Shown here one piece after another: positions 1 to 5,268 of a stretch of DNA of 5,268 bases. Both the position numbers and the translations under genes were made by a program. Source of the DNA: Chloroflexota bacterium (GTDB lineage: Bacteria; Chloroflexota; Anaerolineae; J102); contig PIVW01000408.1 of NCBI GenBank assembly GCA_003353825.1, positions 1 to 5,268 of the forward strand, given 5' to 3'. Under the pieces are notes generated by a model. The model worked only from the letters and a program-made list of their open reading frames with translations, was not told the origin of the DNA and did no database searches. Position 1 is the first letter of the stretch. Each line of letters opens with the position of its first letter.

Positions 1-118
1 AGTGCGGCGGCATAAAGCAATCCACACCCACCGTTTGTTGCTCTTTTTCAAGACGAAAGACCATAACTCATCCAGTTCTAGAACATCATCTGCTTGGGCT
101 GCATCCAAAGTGTCGGCC
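1..118 (-). pseudogene. IS1-family transposase fragment (N-terminal side lost; other end leaves the window)
   Basis: Reading the minus strand in the frame of plus-strand triplets that begin at base 1 gives an open stretch containing [16 protein letters not shown] followed by [14 protein letters not shown]. This matches the core of IS1-family (InsB-type) transposases, where the Asp of LDE[LM]W is the first residue of the DDE catalytic triad (codon at 70-72) and the conserved KR-W-WxALCRxT block follows it. The transposase continues past base 1 and should carry the rest of the catalytic domain there. Upstream of it (higher coordinates) the zinc-finger/HTH part expected for this family is missing, because a permease gene fragment begins at about 110-120. 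It is therefore a truncated copy and not an active element as seen here. The family call rests on motif recognition alone. The exact junction cannot be fixed to better than about 15 bases. Confidence 0.75.
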
Positions 119-415
119 AGCAAACCCGCTATTGTCACCATCGCTTTGTTTACCGCTGTCATGTCATGGAATGATTACTTCACTGGGCTAATCTATTTGG
201 ATGTTGGGAAATACCCACTACAAACGTATTTGTATTCGATGAACGTCAACCGGGATATCAATAATCTCGAACAAGCTCTCCTATTCCGAAATGTCAATGA
301 TAAGACACTGCTGTCGGCACAGATGTTTGTTGCCTTGATTCCTGTACTGATCGCTTACCCCTTCATGCAGAAACATTTTGTCAAAGGTATTGTCTTGGGC
401 GCCGTCAAAGGATGA
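110..415 (+). pseudogene. 3' remnant of a carbohydrate ABC transporter permease (MalG/LplC type)
   Basis: The recognisable protein starts near [11 protein letters not shown] and runs to the stop, about 98 codons. It has the end of the EAA-loop (KPA), then [21 protein letters not shown], a hydrophobic segment (AQMFVALIPVLIAYPFMQ) and the typical C-terminus KHFVKGIVLGAVKG. Full-length permeases of this family are about 280-300 residues with six membrane spans. They form a heterodimer in the inner membrane with a second permease and receive sugars from a binding protein. Only the last part is present here: the EAA...DGAS motif that docks to the ATPase is gone, replaced by DNA that reads as an IS1 transposase on the other strand. 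The frame stays open upstream to base 2 (GTG), but those first ~36 residues resemble no permease. Two explanations fit: deletion after an IS insertion, or an IS-mediated rearrangement. The permease identity is confident, the broken status nearly so. Confidence 0.8.
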
Positions 416-424
416 CACTCACTG

Positions 425-444
425 CTCTGAAAAAAGATTCAGAG
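425..444 (+). terminator. Stem-loop after the permease remnant, possible terminator relic
   Basis: A perfect 7-bp inverted repeat, CTCTGAA and TTCAGAG, is separated by the 6-base loop AAAAGA and starts ten bases after the permease stop codon. The position suits a transcription terminator or a 3'-end stabilising hairpin. However, it is followed by GAAGAATAACC and not by a T-run, so intrinsic termination is doubtful. Confidence 0.3.
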
Positions 445-597
445 GAAGAATAACCATACCCTAGCGGTATAGTGGGAATGATGACCGCATGTGATAGGGT
501 GAGCTATCCTTGGAGTCTGTTATACGCCACGGAGGCTCGCATTGAAGTCGCACCCCATCTTGAAACAGACGATCTGCGTGTGCTGCATTTCTTGTAT

Positions 598-615
598 CTC
601 GACTTTGGCCATTTT
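598..615 (+). repeat. Left terminal inverted repeat of the MITE
   Basis: Eighteen bases, CTCGACTTTGGCCATTTT, identical to the reverse complement of 741-758. The symmetry ends sharply at the inner edge, where the next bases (GTCATT inward from the left, CCAAAA inward from the right) no longer match. The outer edge abuts TGTAT at 593-597. Confidence 0.9.
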
Positions 616-740
616 GTCATTCTTGTTAAGTAAAGCACTTAAAACCCGTTAGGCTTACATAACAGTAGCCCATATATGTTAGTTACCTTTTATAAAGTAC
701 TATATGTAGTAGTCGTGATCTGATAATAAATCGATTTTGG

Positions 741-758
741 AAAATGGCCAAAGTCGAG
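741..758 (-). repeat. Right terminal inverted repeat of the MITE
   Basis: Eighteen bases, AAAATGGCCAAAGTCGAG, pairing perfectly with the left repeat at 598-615. The outer edge abuts the second TGTAT copy at 759-763. Confidence 0.9.
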
Positions 759-899
759 TGTATGAGCAGGAACTAATTCTAACCCAACCGATGATTCCAC
801 ATGTCGTTTCAATTGAACAAGCACCCGTGATATACGATATGCTCGCTTATCGCGGAGAAGAACTTCTAGGTGTCATCTTCGATTAGGCGGTGGATCACT

Positions 900-926
900 A
901 AAACAGGTCATACCAAAAATAGACCT
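900..926 (-). terminator. Weak candidate terminator of the M1 peptidase gene
   Basis: Just past the stop codon of the minus-strand peptidase gene, the minus strand reads AGGTCTA, a loop TTTTTGG, TATGACCT and then GTTTT. The 5-bp AGGTC/GACCT stem (922-926 with 905-909) extends by a TA pair with one bulged base, and four T follow after a G. The stem is short, so this is only a weak intrinsic-terminator candidate. Its position between two converging reading frames fits. Confidence 0.3.
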
Positions 927-929
927 CAT

Positions 930-2474
930 CTAGTTTTCGGAATCAGGTTTCCGATTCCCTTCTGCACTAAGAATCCACTGTTGGTAAAGGGCTTGCGGAT
1001 CAAATCCCCCAACCTCGCGCACCACAGCCAGGAAGTCATCGGGCGTGGGTGTTTCGAATTGATACCTATCGATGTAAGTCTGCAACACCTGTAAGTACTT
1101 TTCACTTCCTAATTCTTTATACAATGCATCAAAAAAGCGGGCGGATTTCGCATAAACCAGGATCTCGTAATTGGCGCCGTTGAATGCCGTTACCTCCTGG
1201 CCTACCAGATCGTCATAGCCATTGTCGATTGCCCATTGCGTCGGGATCTCCCAGCGCAGTTTGCGAATCGAATTGGCGGCCTTCGTTCCGTACAGCGTTT
1301 CCCAATACATGAGGCTCGACTGTTCGGCCAATCCCTCGTCTAGCCAGGGATAGCGATAAGGATCCGAGCCAACCAGAGCATACCACCATTGGTGGGATAT
1401 CTCATGCGCAACCAGCCATTCCTGGCTGTGATCCTGGCCCCGGTAGGTATCCAGGCCTATGTAATTCAACCCTGGAAACTCCATGCCAAGATAGCGAGTG
1501 GGCGCCTGAACGATATCCAATTCCTTATAGGGATAGGGCGCCAGGATGCGATCATAAACACGCAGAACCGAAGCGGCCTGATCAAGAGCAGCACGGCCGG
1601 CGATAGCATCTTCGGGTAGGTAATAGCTATTGACGCGCACACCATCGATCTCCAAGCTTTCTACCTCAAAATTCTCGCTCATAATCATCCCCCATTCTCG
1701 AACAGGGCCTGTGACAATGATATGGTCTGTCCAACCGGGGATTGTCTCGGCCGTGGCGATCTCGACCCCGGTCGAAACCAATGTCACATCGCTGGGAACC
1801 GTCGCAGTGATAGCGTAGAATGCAGAATTGGTAATGGCGATATCACCGTGGGGTGGGGGGATTTCCAGTCGCCAGGGATTCGAAGGATCCCCTGTTTGTG
1901 CCGCTAACAACGGGTAGCTGTAGGGCAGGCTTAGGATGCCTTCGCTTTCGCCAAATAAAACATAGCCATCTCTCTCTGCTGTGGTGATAACATAATTGAG
2001 TTCGAGATCGAGTATTTCATTTGGGGGCAGCGGCTCGGTCAAGGTGATACGAGCGGCTGTGCCTTCGACCACCCATCCCATGCCGGTCGCAAAACGGTCA
2101 GGCAGTGTGACCGAACCTGTCAATCGCATCTCACCGGTAAGTTGCGGCAGATTGGGATACAGGCGTACATAGAGATCATTGAGTGGACGCCCACTGATGT
2201 TTCGAAATCGTATGCGTGCTGTCCCCTCTACTGTATGCGTCTCCGGGTCGATTTTTAGCTTGATATCGTAGCGCGGCAAGGCGTCGGCATCAAAATCGGC
2301 AGACAGGGTCTCCAGATCAAATGCCGGAAAGTAGCGTTCGAGAGGATCGGGTTGTTCTGCCGGTGCGGTACAGGCTCCCAACACCAAAACCGCCACAGCA
2401 GTAAGGAGAATCAAGTGTTTCATCATTGGGGGAAGTGAGCGAAGTTGTCTAGAGGCATACCGGATCACTGGCAT
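930..2474 (-). CDS. M1-family zinc metallopeptidase, predicted lipoprotein (aminopeptidase N-like)
   Basis: This 514-residue protein probably trims peptides from their N-terminus outside the cytoplasmic membrane. Residues 357-361 are HEISH and Glu380 lies 18 residues after His361, giving the complete HEXXH-x18-E zinc site in the context WLDEGLAEQ. The exopeptidase motif, GAMEN in classical members, appears here as GMEFP at 330-334. Tyr441 in VYAKSARFF is the likely transition-state tyrosine. Residues ~45-240 look like the N-terminal beta domain (RYDIKLKIDPETHTVEGTARIRF). The long C-terminal helical domain of E. coli PepN (870 residues) is absent, and the chain ends soon after the catalytic domain. 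The N-terminus has a hydrophobic signal and the lipobox LGAC with Cys35, so it is probably lipid-anchored. No start has a good Shine-Dalgarno site: the ATG at 2474 has only a weak GAG upstream. Starts at 2426 or 2423 (Met17/Met18) would give a more usual ~17-residue lipoprotein signal and are quite possible. It is divergent from the metallophosphoesterase gene. The natural substrate is unknown. Confidence 0.92.
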   Translation of the reverse strand: MPVIRYASRQLRSLPPMMKHLILLTAVAVLVLGACTAPAEQPDPLERYFPAFDLETLSADFDADALPRYDIKLKIDPETHTVEGTARIRFRNISGRPLNDLYVRLYPNLPQLTGEMRLTGSVTLPDRFATGMGWVVEGTAARITLTEPLPPNEILDLELNYVITTAERDGYVLFGESEGILSLPYSYPLLAAQTGDPSNPWRLEIPPPHGDIAITNSAFYAITATVPSDVTLVSTGVEIATAETIPGWTDHIIVTGPVREWGMIMSENFEVESLEIDGVRVNSYYLPEDAIAGRAALDQAASVLRVYDRILAPYPYKELDIVQAPTRYLGMEFPGLNYIGLDTYRGQDHSQEWLVAHEISHQWWYALVGSDPYRYPWLDEGLAEQSSLMYWETLYGTKAANSIRKLRWEIPTQWAIDNGYDDLVGQEVTAFNGANYEILVYAKSARFFDALYKELGSEKYLQVLQTYIDRYQFETPTPDDFLAVVREVGGFDPQALYQQWILSAEGNRKPDSEN

Positions 2475-2486
2475 TGTTTGCTCAGC

Positions 2487-2514
2487 TTGACTATAATCTC
2501 GCTATCAATATTAT
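2487..2514 (+). promoter_or_regulatory. Candidate sigma70-type promoter for the metallophosphoesterase gene
   Basis: TTGACT (2487-2492; 5 of 6 to TTGACA), a 16-base spacer and TATTAT (2509-2514; 5 of 6 to TATAAT) lie about 60 bases upstream of the start codon. An alternative is the perfect -10 TATAAT at 2492-2497 with CTGGCA (2468-2473) 18 bases upstream. Either would give a short leader ending in the ribosome binding site at 2564. Confidence 0.45.
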
Positions 2515-2519
2515 GCCAC
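2490..2519 (-). promoter_or_regulatory. Candidate promoter for the M1 peptidase gene
   Basis: On the minus strand GTGGCA (2519-2514; 4 of 6 to TTGACA) is followed after 18 bases by TATAGT (2495-2490; 5 of 6 to TATAAT). Transcription would begin near 2483. That leaves almost no leader for the ATG at 2474 but a ~57-base leader for the ATG at 2426, which mildly favours the inner start. It overlaps the plus-strand promoter candidate. This is consensus matching by eye only. Confidence 0.3.
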
Positions 2520-2563
2520 AGTCATGCAATACCCGGAACCTGTGCATGAACAGTCTACAGATT

Positions 2564-2569
2564 GAGGAG
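2564..2569 (+). promoter_or_regulatory. Ribosome binding site of the metallophosphoesterase gene
   Basis: GAGGAG lies five bases before the ATG at 2575. It is the only strong Shine-Dalgarno sequence before an intact gene in the window, and it fixes that start. Confidence 0.8.
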
Positions 2570-2574
2570 CAATT

Positions 2575-4002
2575 ATGAGCCGTAAGACCAAGATCATCAT
2601 TAGCGATACCCATATTGGCGCAGGCGGAGCGGAGGAAGGTAACAAGCTCGAAGATTTCATTTCCGACGCTGAATTTGTCAAATGGCTTCATGAACTTGTG
2701 GTGGAGTCCGATCAGGATTGCGTCGACATGGAGCTGATTATCAATGGTGATTGGATCGAGTTTTTGCAGATACCCTCATCCGACCGCTTTGAGCCTCACC
2801 GACCCTATGATACAGACCTTTACACTGAACATGGCGAGGCAGCCGCCCTGGCACGTCTGCAGATCGTAAATGAATGGCATCCCGGCATTTTTCTGGGTCT
2901 GGCCGATTTTCTAAGAGCCCGTGCCCCCTGTCGCACGATTACCATTTTATATGGTAACCATGATCCCGAGCTTGCCTATCCTGGTGTGCAAGAACGCATA
3001 CGCCAGATGGTTAATGCTACCGGACAGTATGCCAACCTCATTGATATCGGCTCCCGAATTTACTTTGAAGATGGCGTTTACATAGAGCATGGTAATGCCT
3101 ATGTGGAATCACTCAACCGTTTTTCTGATCCCGATCACCCCTTTGATCCCAATCATCCAAAGCAAGTCGAGCGCCCAACAGGATCGCACTTCGTTACCTA
3201 TTTTTTCAATCAGGTGGAATGGCAGCGCCCCTGGATCGATGGTGTGCATCCCATGACATCGATGATTTTTTATGCCCTTGCCTTCGAACCCAGATTTGCG
3301 TTGGATATCCTCAAGGCCTTCCTCAGTGTTGCACCTGACATCTTTAAGGATATAGGCCTGGCCGGCAACAGTGATGAGCAACCCTCTACCGGGGGTCATT
3401 TGCTCAATCAGATCAATAGCCCTGAACAGAGAGAGCACTTGGCCCAGCAGTTGGAGTCGGATCCGGCATTTGCCGTTATTTTTACGCGGGATGTACAGCA
3501 GGCCCTGATCGAAAAGGGCGCTATGGAGGCATCACCCGAAGGAATGGCCGGTTCACCTGGCGATGTCCTACCTATTGTACGGGCTCGCGAAATCACCGAG
3601 CAGTACTGGCATATGCTACAAGCTACCGCCGAGAAGATCGCCCTTGAAAAGAATGCACGCGTGGTGCTATTTGGGCACATCCATGAGGCTATCGAGAAGA
3701 GGTTACCTTCAGGGGCCCTGTATCTCAATACCGGCACCTGGGTGTGGAAGGGTGATTTCAGAGAGGCCAGCGATGAATTATGGCAAGACCTCGTGAGACA
3801 TCCCGAAAAATATATGTTTGCGCGAAAACTCAGCTATGCTCGTATCGACTACACCGAACGAGGTAATTTGGCCGGTGCACGGCTAGAACAGATTGGTGAG
3901 ACGTCACGGCCACCTTTAGATCCAGGTCCGCAGCCAAAGCCCAGTTTTTGGACCAGGCTTCTGCTGAGCATACGCGGGCTCTTCACCCGGTTGTTTGCCT
4001 AA
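2575..4002 (+). CDS. Calcineurin-like metallophosphoesterase with a large insert and an amphipathic C-terminal tail
   Basis: This 475-residue protein carries the full metal-site set of calcineurin-like phosphoesterases: SDTH (Asp11, His13), NGDWIEF (Asp59), GNHD at 127-130, EHGN with His172, and GHIH at 367-370. These residues bind two metal ions for hydrolysis of phosphate esters or diesters. The first motifs resemble the LpxH/COG2908 group (UDP-diacylglucosamine pyrophosphatase-like), but the chain is about twice the usual ~240 residues. The extra length is mainly a ~190-residue segment between EHGN and GHIH, without recognisable motifs. The segment 455-475 (KPSFWTRLLLSIRGLFTRLFA without signal features) alternates hydrophobic and basic residues and could be a membrane-binding amphipathic helix. 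There is no signal peptide, so the protein is probably cytoplasmic or on the inner membrane face. The start is fixed by GAGGAG five bases upstream. The substrate cannot be inferred; lipid-linked phosphate is one possibility suggested by the LpxH resemblance and the tail. Confidence 0.9.
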   Translation: MSRKTKIIISDTHIGAGGAEEGNKLEDFISDAEFVKWLHELVVESDQDCVDMELIINGDWIEFLQIPSSDRFEPHRPYDTDLYTEHGEAAALARLQIVNEWHPGIFLGLADFLRARAPCRTITILYGNHDPELAYPGVQERIRQMVNATGQYANLIDIGSRIYFEDGVYIEHGNAYVESLNRFSDPDHPFDPNHPKQVERPTGSHFVTYFFNQVEWQRPWIDGVHPMTSMIFYALAFEPRFALDILKAFLSVAPDIFKDIGLAGNSDEQPSTGGHLLNQINSPEQREHLAQQLESDPAFAVIFTRDVQQALIEKGAMEASPEGMAGSPGDVLPIVRAREITEQYWHMLQATAEKIALEKNARVVLFGHIHEAIEKRLPSGALYLNTGTWVWKGDFREASDELWQDLVRHPEKYMFARKLSYARIDYTERGNLAGARLEQIGETSRPPLDPGPQPKPSFWTRLLLSIRGLFTRLFA

Positions 4003-4046
4003 GGCTTTTTCAGCAAAATAATGATCTAGTTCAACCTGAAAAGCCT
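4002..4046 (+). terminator. Long stem-loop at the stop codon of the metallophosphoesterase gene
   Basis: AGGCTTTTTCAG (4002-4013) pairs with CTGAAAAGCCT (4036-4046) along 11 base pairs with one unpaired T, closing a 22-base loop. The first base of the stem is the last base of the TAA stop codon. Such a hairpin probably ends or stabilises the transcript. It lacks a following T-run (CAAACGAATG follows), so it is not a textbook intrinsic terminator. Confidence 0.45.
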
Positions 4047-4125
4047 CAAACGAATGCCTCAATAGTCAAATCTCCGGATTATTATTACTCGGAACTCTTC
4101 TAACGCTCATTTCCCCATAAAATAT

Positions 4126-4902
4126 ATGCGATTTTACAAGTATTATGACATTGTCATGGCGTTGTTCGTCACCGTATTACTGATGAGCAATATCGCCAGC
4201 GCCGCCAAATTAATCGATTTGAAACTAAGCATATTGGGGCTTCCTCTGGCTTTCGATGGCGGCACCATCCTCTTTCCACTGGCCTACATATTCGGCGATA
4301 TGCTCACCGAAGTGTATGGCTATGCGCGCAGTCGCCGTGTGATCTGGGTGGGCTTTGGCTGTGCCTTACTGATGGCCCTCACTTTTTGGCTTGTCGGGCT
4401 GCTGCCCGGCGATCCCATTTGGGGACAGTTCATTTATGAAGGCATGTCCGAGGCTTTGCCGGGGGTACCCGAACCCCAAGATCCTGTGGCGTTTGGGCAG
4501 TCGGCCTATGATGCCATTCTGGGCGGTGTCAGCACAGGTGCAATTATTATCGCCAGTTTGATCGCTTATTGGGCGGGTGAGTTCAGTAATTCTTATGTGC
4601 TCGCCCGCATGAAAGTGCTGACCGAAGGACGATGGCTATGGTCCCGCACGATTGGATCTACGTTGGTGGGACAGGGAATCGACACTGTCCTGTTTGTTCT
4701 TATCGCCACGCTGTTAGGTGTGTTTCCACCGCAGATCGCTTTAGGACTCATTGTTGCCAATTACATCTTCAAGGTCGCCATCGAGATCGGATTTACGCCC
4801 ATTACTTATGCGGCGGTCGCTATCCTCAAACGGGCCGAGCACGAAGATTACTACGACCGGGAAACCGATTTTAATCCCTTCCATTTCTCTCAAGTTTCGT
4901 AA
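4126..4902 (+). CDS. yhhQ: Queuosine precursor transporter (YhhQ/VUT family)
   Basis: This 258-residue membrane protein belongs to the family whose E. coli member YhhQ imports the 7-deazaguanine precursors preQ0 and preQ1 used for queuosine in tRNA. Visible signatures are FDGGTILFPLAYIFGDMLTE (43-62) followed by VYGYARSRRVIW, and RTIGSTLVGQGIDTVLF (174-190). About six membrane spans are apparent near residues 8-28, 37-58, 73-93, 132-152, 177-199 and 203-235. The loop at 94-128, rich in Pro and Gly, is longer than in the ~221-residue E. coli protein. The start MRFYKYYDIVMALFVTVLLMSNI agrees with family N-termini, although no Shine-Dalgarno sequence precedes it (CCCCATAAAATAT). The 79 bases upstream, after the stem-loop, show no recognisable preQ1 riboswitch. 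It is transcribed in the same direction as the phosphoesterase gene but is separated by 123 bases and a hairpin, so it is probably its own unit. Substrate is assigned by family only. Confidence 0.92.
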   Translation: MRFYKYYDIVMALFVTVLLMSNIASAAKLIDLKLSILGLPLAFDGGTILFPLAYIFGDMLTEVYGYARSRRVIWVGFGCALLMALTFWLVGLLPGDPIWGQFIYEGMSEALPGVPEPQDPVAFGQSAYDAILGGVSTGAIIIASLIAYWAGEFSNSYVLARMKVLTEGRWLWSRTIGSTLVGQGIDTVLFVLIATLLGVFPPQIALGLIVANYIFKVAIEIGFTPITYAAVAILKRAEHEDYYDRETDFNPFHFSQVS

Positions 4903-4924
4903 TCGAGATCGTTTATGGTTCAAC

Positions 4925-4947
4925 ACAGCGTCCGAGGACGTGTTTTT
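4925..4947 (+). terminator. Candidate intrinsic terminator of the yhhQ-like gene
   Basis: Twenty-three bases after the transporter stop codon, ACA-G-CGTC (4925-4932) pairs with GACGTGT (4937-4943) around the tetraloop CGAG, with one bulged G, followed directly by TTTT (five T from 4943). Hairpin plus T-run between two converging genes is the expected arrangement, although the stem is short. Confidence 0.5.
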
Positions 4948-5019
4948 ACCGAGAGCAGCGCCATGTATTCATCGCACCATGTGTACGTTGCCAGACAGTG
5001 TAACGACATTCATTTCGAG

Positions 5020-5268
5020 TTACGTGGCGGTCGATTGCTTAAACTCGGCCTTGAACACTTCCGAACCATCTCCCGAACGAATGCAGGTATGCCAGCACCA
5101 GTCATAGGCATCATCAATCAGTTCAGCCTGGATATCCAGGAAGAGGGTGTCGCCAGCTAGCACCTGCGCCGGCTTGCTCAAAGGGAAAAATGCCCGGCCG
5201 TAGACCTCGGCGATTTTTTCGGATTCCGGACCATTGCCGAAGCCAATACCCGGCGCTAACTCAGCATC
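5020..5268 (-). CDS. C-terminal part of a PRMT-like SAM-dependent methyltransferase (gene continues beyond the window)
   Basis: The minus strand is open from the window edge to TAA at 5020-5022, encoding the last 82 residues of a protein. It contains GFGNGPESEKIAEVYGRAFF followed by PLSKPAQVLAGDTLFLDIQA and then AYDWCWHTCI. The order FFPL-x-x-P-x-x-V-x-x-GD followed by an alternating beta strand and a W-x-W strand is what I expect of the C-terminal beta-barrel in protein arginine methyltransferase-like enzymes, which helps hold the substrate beside the SAM-binding domain. That domain and its glycine-rich motif would lie beyond base 5268 and cannot be checked. It converges with the yhhQ-like gene, with 117 bases between the two stops. 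The open frame and stop are certain; the family call is moderate, and another SAM methyltransferase or a beta-sandwich protein could show a similar end. Confidence 0.6.
   Translation of the reverse strand, partial: DAELAPGIGFGNGPESEKIAEVYGRAFFPLSKPAQVLAGDTLFLDIQAELIDDAYDWCWHTCIRSGDGSEVFKAEFKQSTAT

Larger units (their letters stand above)
598..758. mobile_element. MITE-like element, 161 bp, 18-bp terminal inverted repeats, TGTAT target duplication
   Basis: The sequence CTCGACTTTGGCCATTTT at 598-615 is the exact reverse complement of 741-758. The same five bases, TGTAT, lie immediately outside both ends (593-597 and 759-763). A perfect 18-bp inverted repeat flanked by a direct repeat at exactly its outer edges is the hallmark of a transposed element with a 5-bp target duplication. 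The ~125-bp interior is visibly A+T rich and contains no meaningful open frame. It holds a small inverted repeat TTAAGT/ACTTAA at 626-642 and the palindrome CATATATG at 671-678. With no transposase, it must have been mobilised in trans by an insertion sequence with matching ends elsewhere in the genome. The ends do not match those of IS1, so it is unrelated to the IS1 fragment at the left edge. I cannot name the parent family. It sits inside a dehydrogenase remnant. Confidence 0.85.
478..886 (+). pseudogene. 3' remnant of a zinc-type (MDR) dehydrogenase, interrupted by a MITE
   Basis: The right-hand piece (764-886, stop TAG at 884) encodes EQELILTQPMIPHVVSIEQ followed by APVIYDMLAYRGEELLGVIFD. 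This is the pattern seen at the C-terminus of medium-chain Zn-dependent alcohol/polyol dehydrogenases (xLxxxPLITHxxxxxxAPEaYexL...LGVVxD). The left-hand piece (open from 454, first ATG at 478, to 597) ends in TDDLRVLHFLY. Removing bases 598-763 (the element plus one copy of its 5-bp duplication) joins ...HFLY to EQELIL in the same frame, giving a continuous helix-then-strand sequence of the expected type. In the present DNA the left frame runs into the element and stops at TAA 631-633 after 51 codons. The N-terminal zinc-binding and most of the Rossmann domain are absent, since only 62 bases separate it from the permease stop. Such dehydrogenases are often encoded beside sugar ABC transporters, so this was probably part of the same lost operon. 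Family identity of the right piece is fairly secure; that of the left piece rests mainly on the in-frame join. Confidence 0.6.

Noticed and set aside
2..415. A complete 137-residue permease gene starting at GTG 2
   Set aside because: The first ~36 residues have no permease features and are antisense to an IS1-family transposase. Only the part from about 110 onward is permease.
478..633. A 51-codon stand-alone small gene
   Set aside because: Its last 11 codons and stop lie inside the MITE, and the rest joins in frame to the dehydrogenase C-terminus once the element is removed, so it is a by-product of the insertion.
870..1094. Plus-strand open frame of 74 codons
   Set aside because: It lies mostly over the 3' end of the M1 peptidase gene in antisense and shows no protein family features.
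3109..3737. Two minus-strand frames of 109 codons each
   Set aside because: They are entirely antisense to the metallophosphoesterase gene, which has clear catalytic motifs in its own frame.
4047..4125. A preQ1 riboswitch ahead of the yhhQ-like gene
   Set aside because: I looked for the short hairpin with an A-rich tail and pseudoknot typical of preQ1-I and for a preQ1-II pattern. Only weak inverted repeats such as TCCG/CGGA are present.
4970..4995. Repeated CCATGT motif between the converging genes
   Set aside because: Two copies of six bases are within chance expectation and have no further structure.
4915..5160. Plus-strand open frame of 81 codons after the transporter gene
   Set aside because: The minus strand of the same stretch encodes the PRMT-like C-terminus, which has recognisable structure. 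The plus-strand product does not.

Overview
This window is chromosomal DNA from a bacterium of moderate G+C content. The gene set suggests an environmental lineage such as Chloroflexota: an LplC/MalG-type sugar permease remnant, a short M1-family lipoprotein peptidase, a YhhQ-type transporter with the FDGGT...FPLAYIFGDMLTEVYGYARSRR signature, and a bacterial PRMT-like methyltransferase end. That assignment rests on recalled family resemblance and is not proven. There are no rRNA or tRNA genes, no CRISPR array and no complete insertion sequence.

Region 1 (1-886) is a mosaic of broken genes. At the left edge, read on the minus strand, is a piece of an IS1-family transposase containing the catalytic-site stretch [10 protein letters not shown]. 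It abuts the last ~100 codons of a sugar ABC transporter permease on the plus strand. The open frame that appears to run across both is therefore a chimera, and its first ~36 residues are antisense to the transposase. Next come the last ~80 codons of a probable zinc-type (MDR) dehydrogenase. These are split by a 161-bp non-coding MITE-like element with perfect 18-bp terminal inverted repeats and a 5-bp target duplication (TGTAT). Removing the element plus one TGTAT rejoins the two dehydrogenase pieces in frame. Together this looks like the decayed 3' part of a sugar-utilisation operon.

Region 2 (about 900-4002) holds two intact, divergent genes: an M1 metallopeptidase lipoprotein on the minus strand and a calcineurin-like metallophosphoesterase on the plus strand. 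They share a 100-bp spacer with overlapping back-to-back promoter candidates. The phosphoesterase has a clear GAGGAG ribosome binding site.

Region 3 (4003-5268) has a long stem-loop at the phosphoesterase stop codon, a complete queuosine-precursor transporter gene (yhhQ-like), a candidate intrinsic terminator, and the C-terminal end of a convergent minus-strand gene that resembles the beta-barrel end of a PRMT-like methyltransferase and runs off the window.

The intact genes do not form an obvious single pathway. I see no convincing new multi-gene system. The most informative part is the layered gene decay and transposon activity in the first 900 bases.
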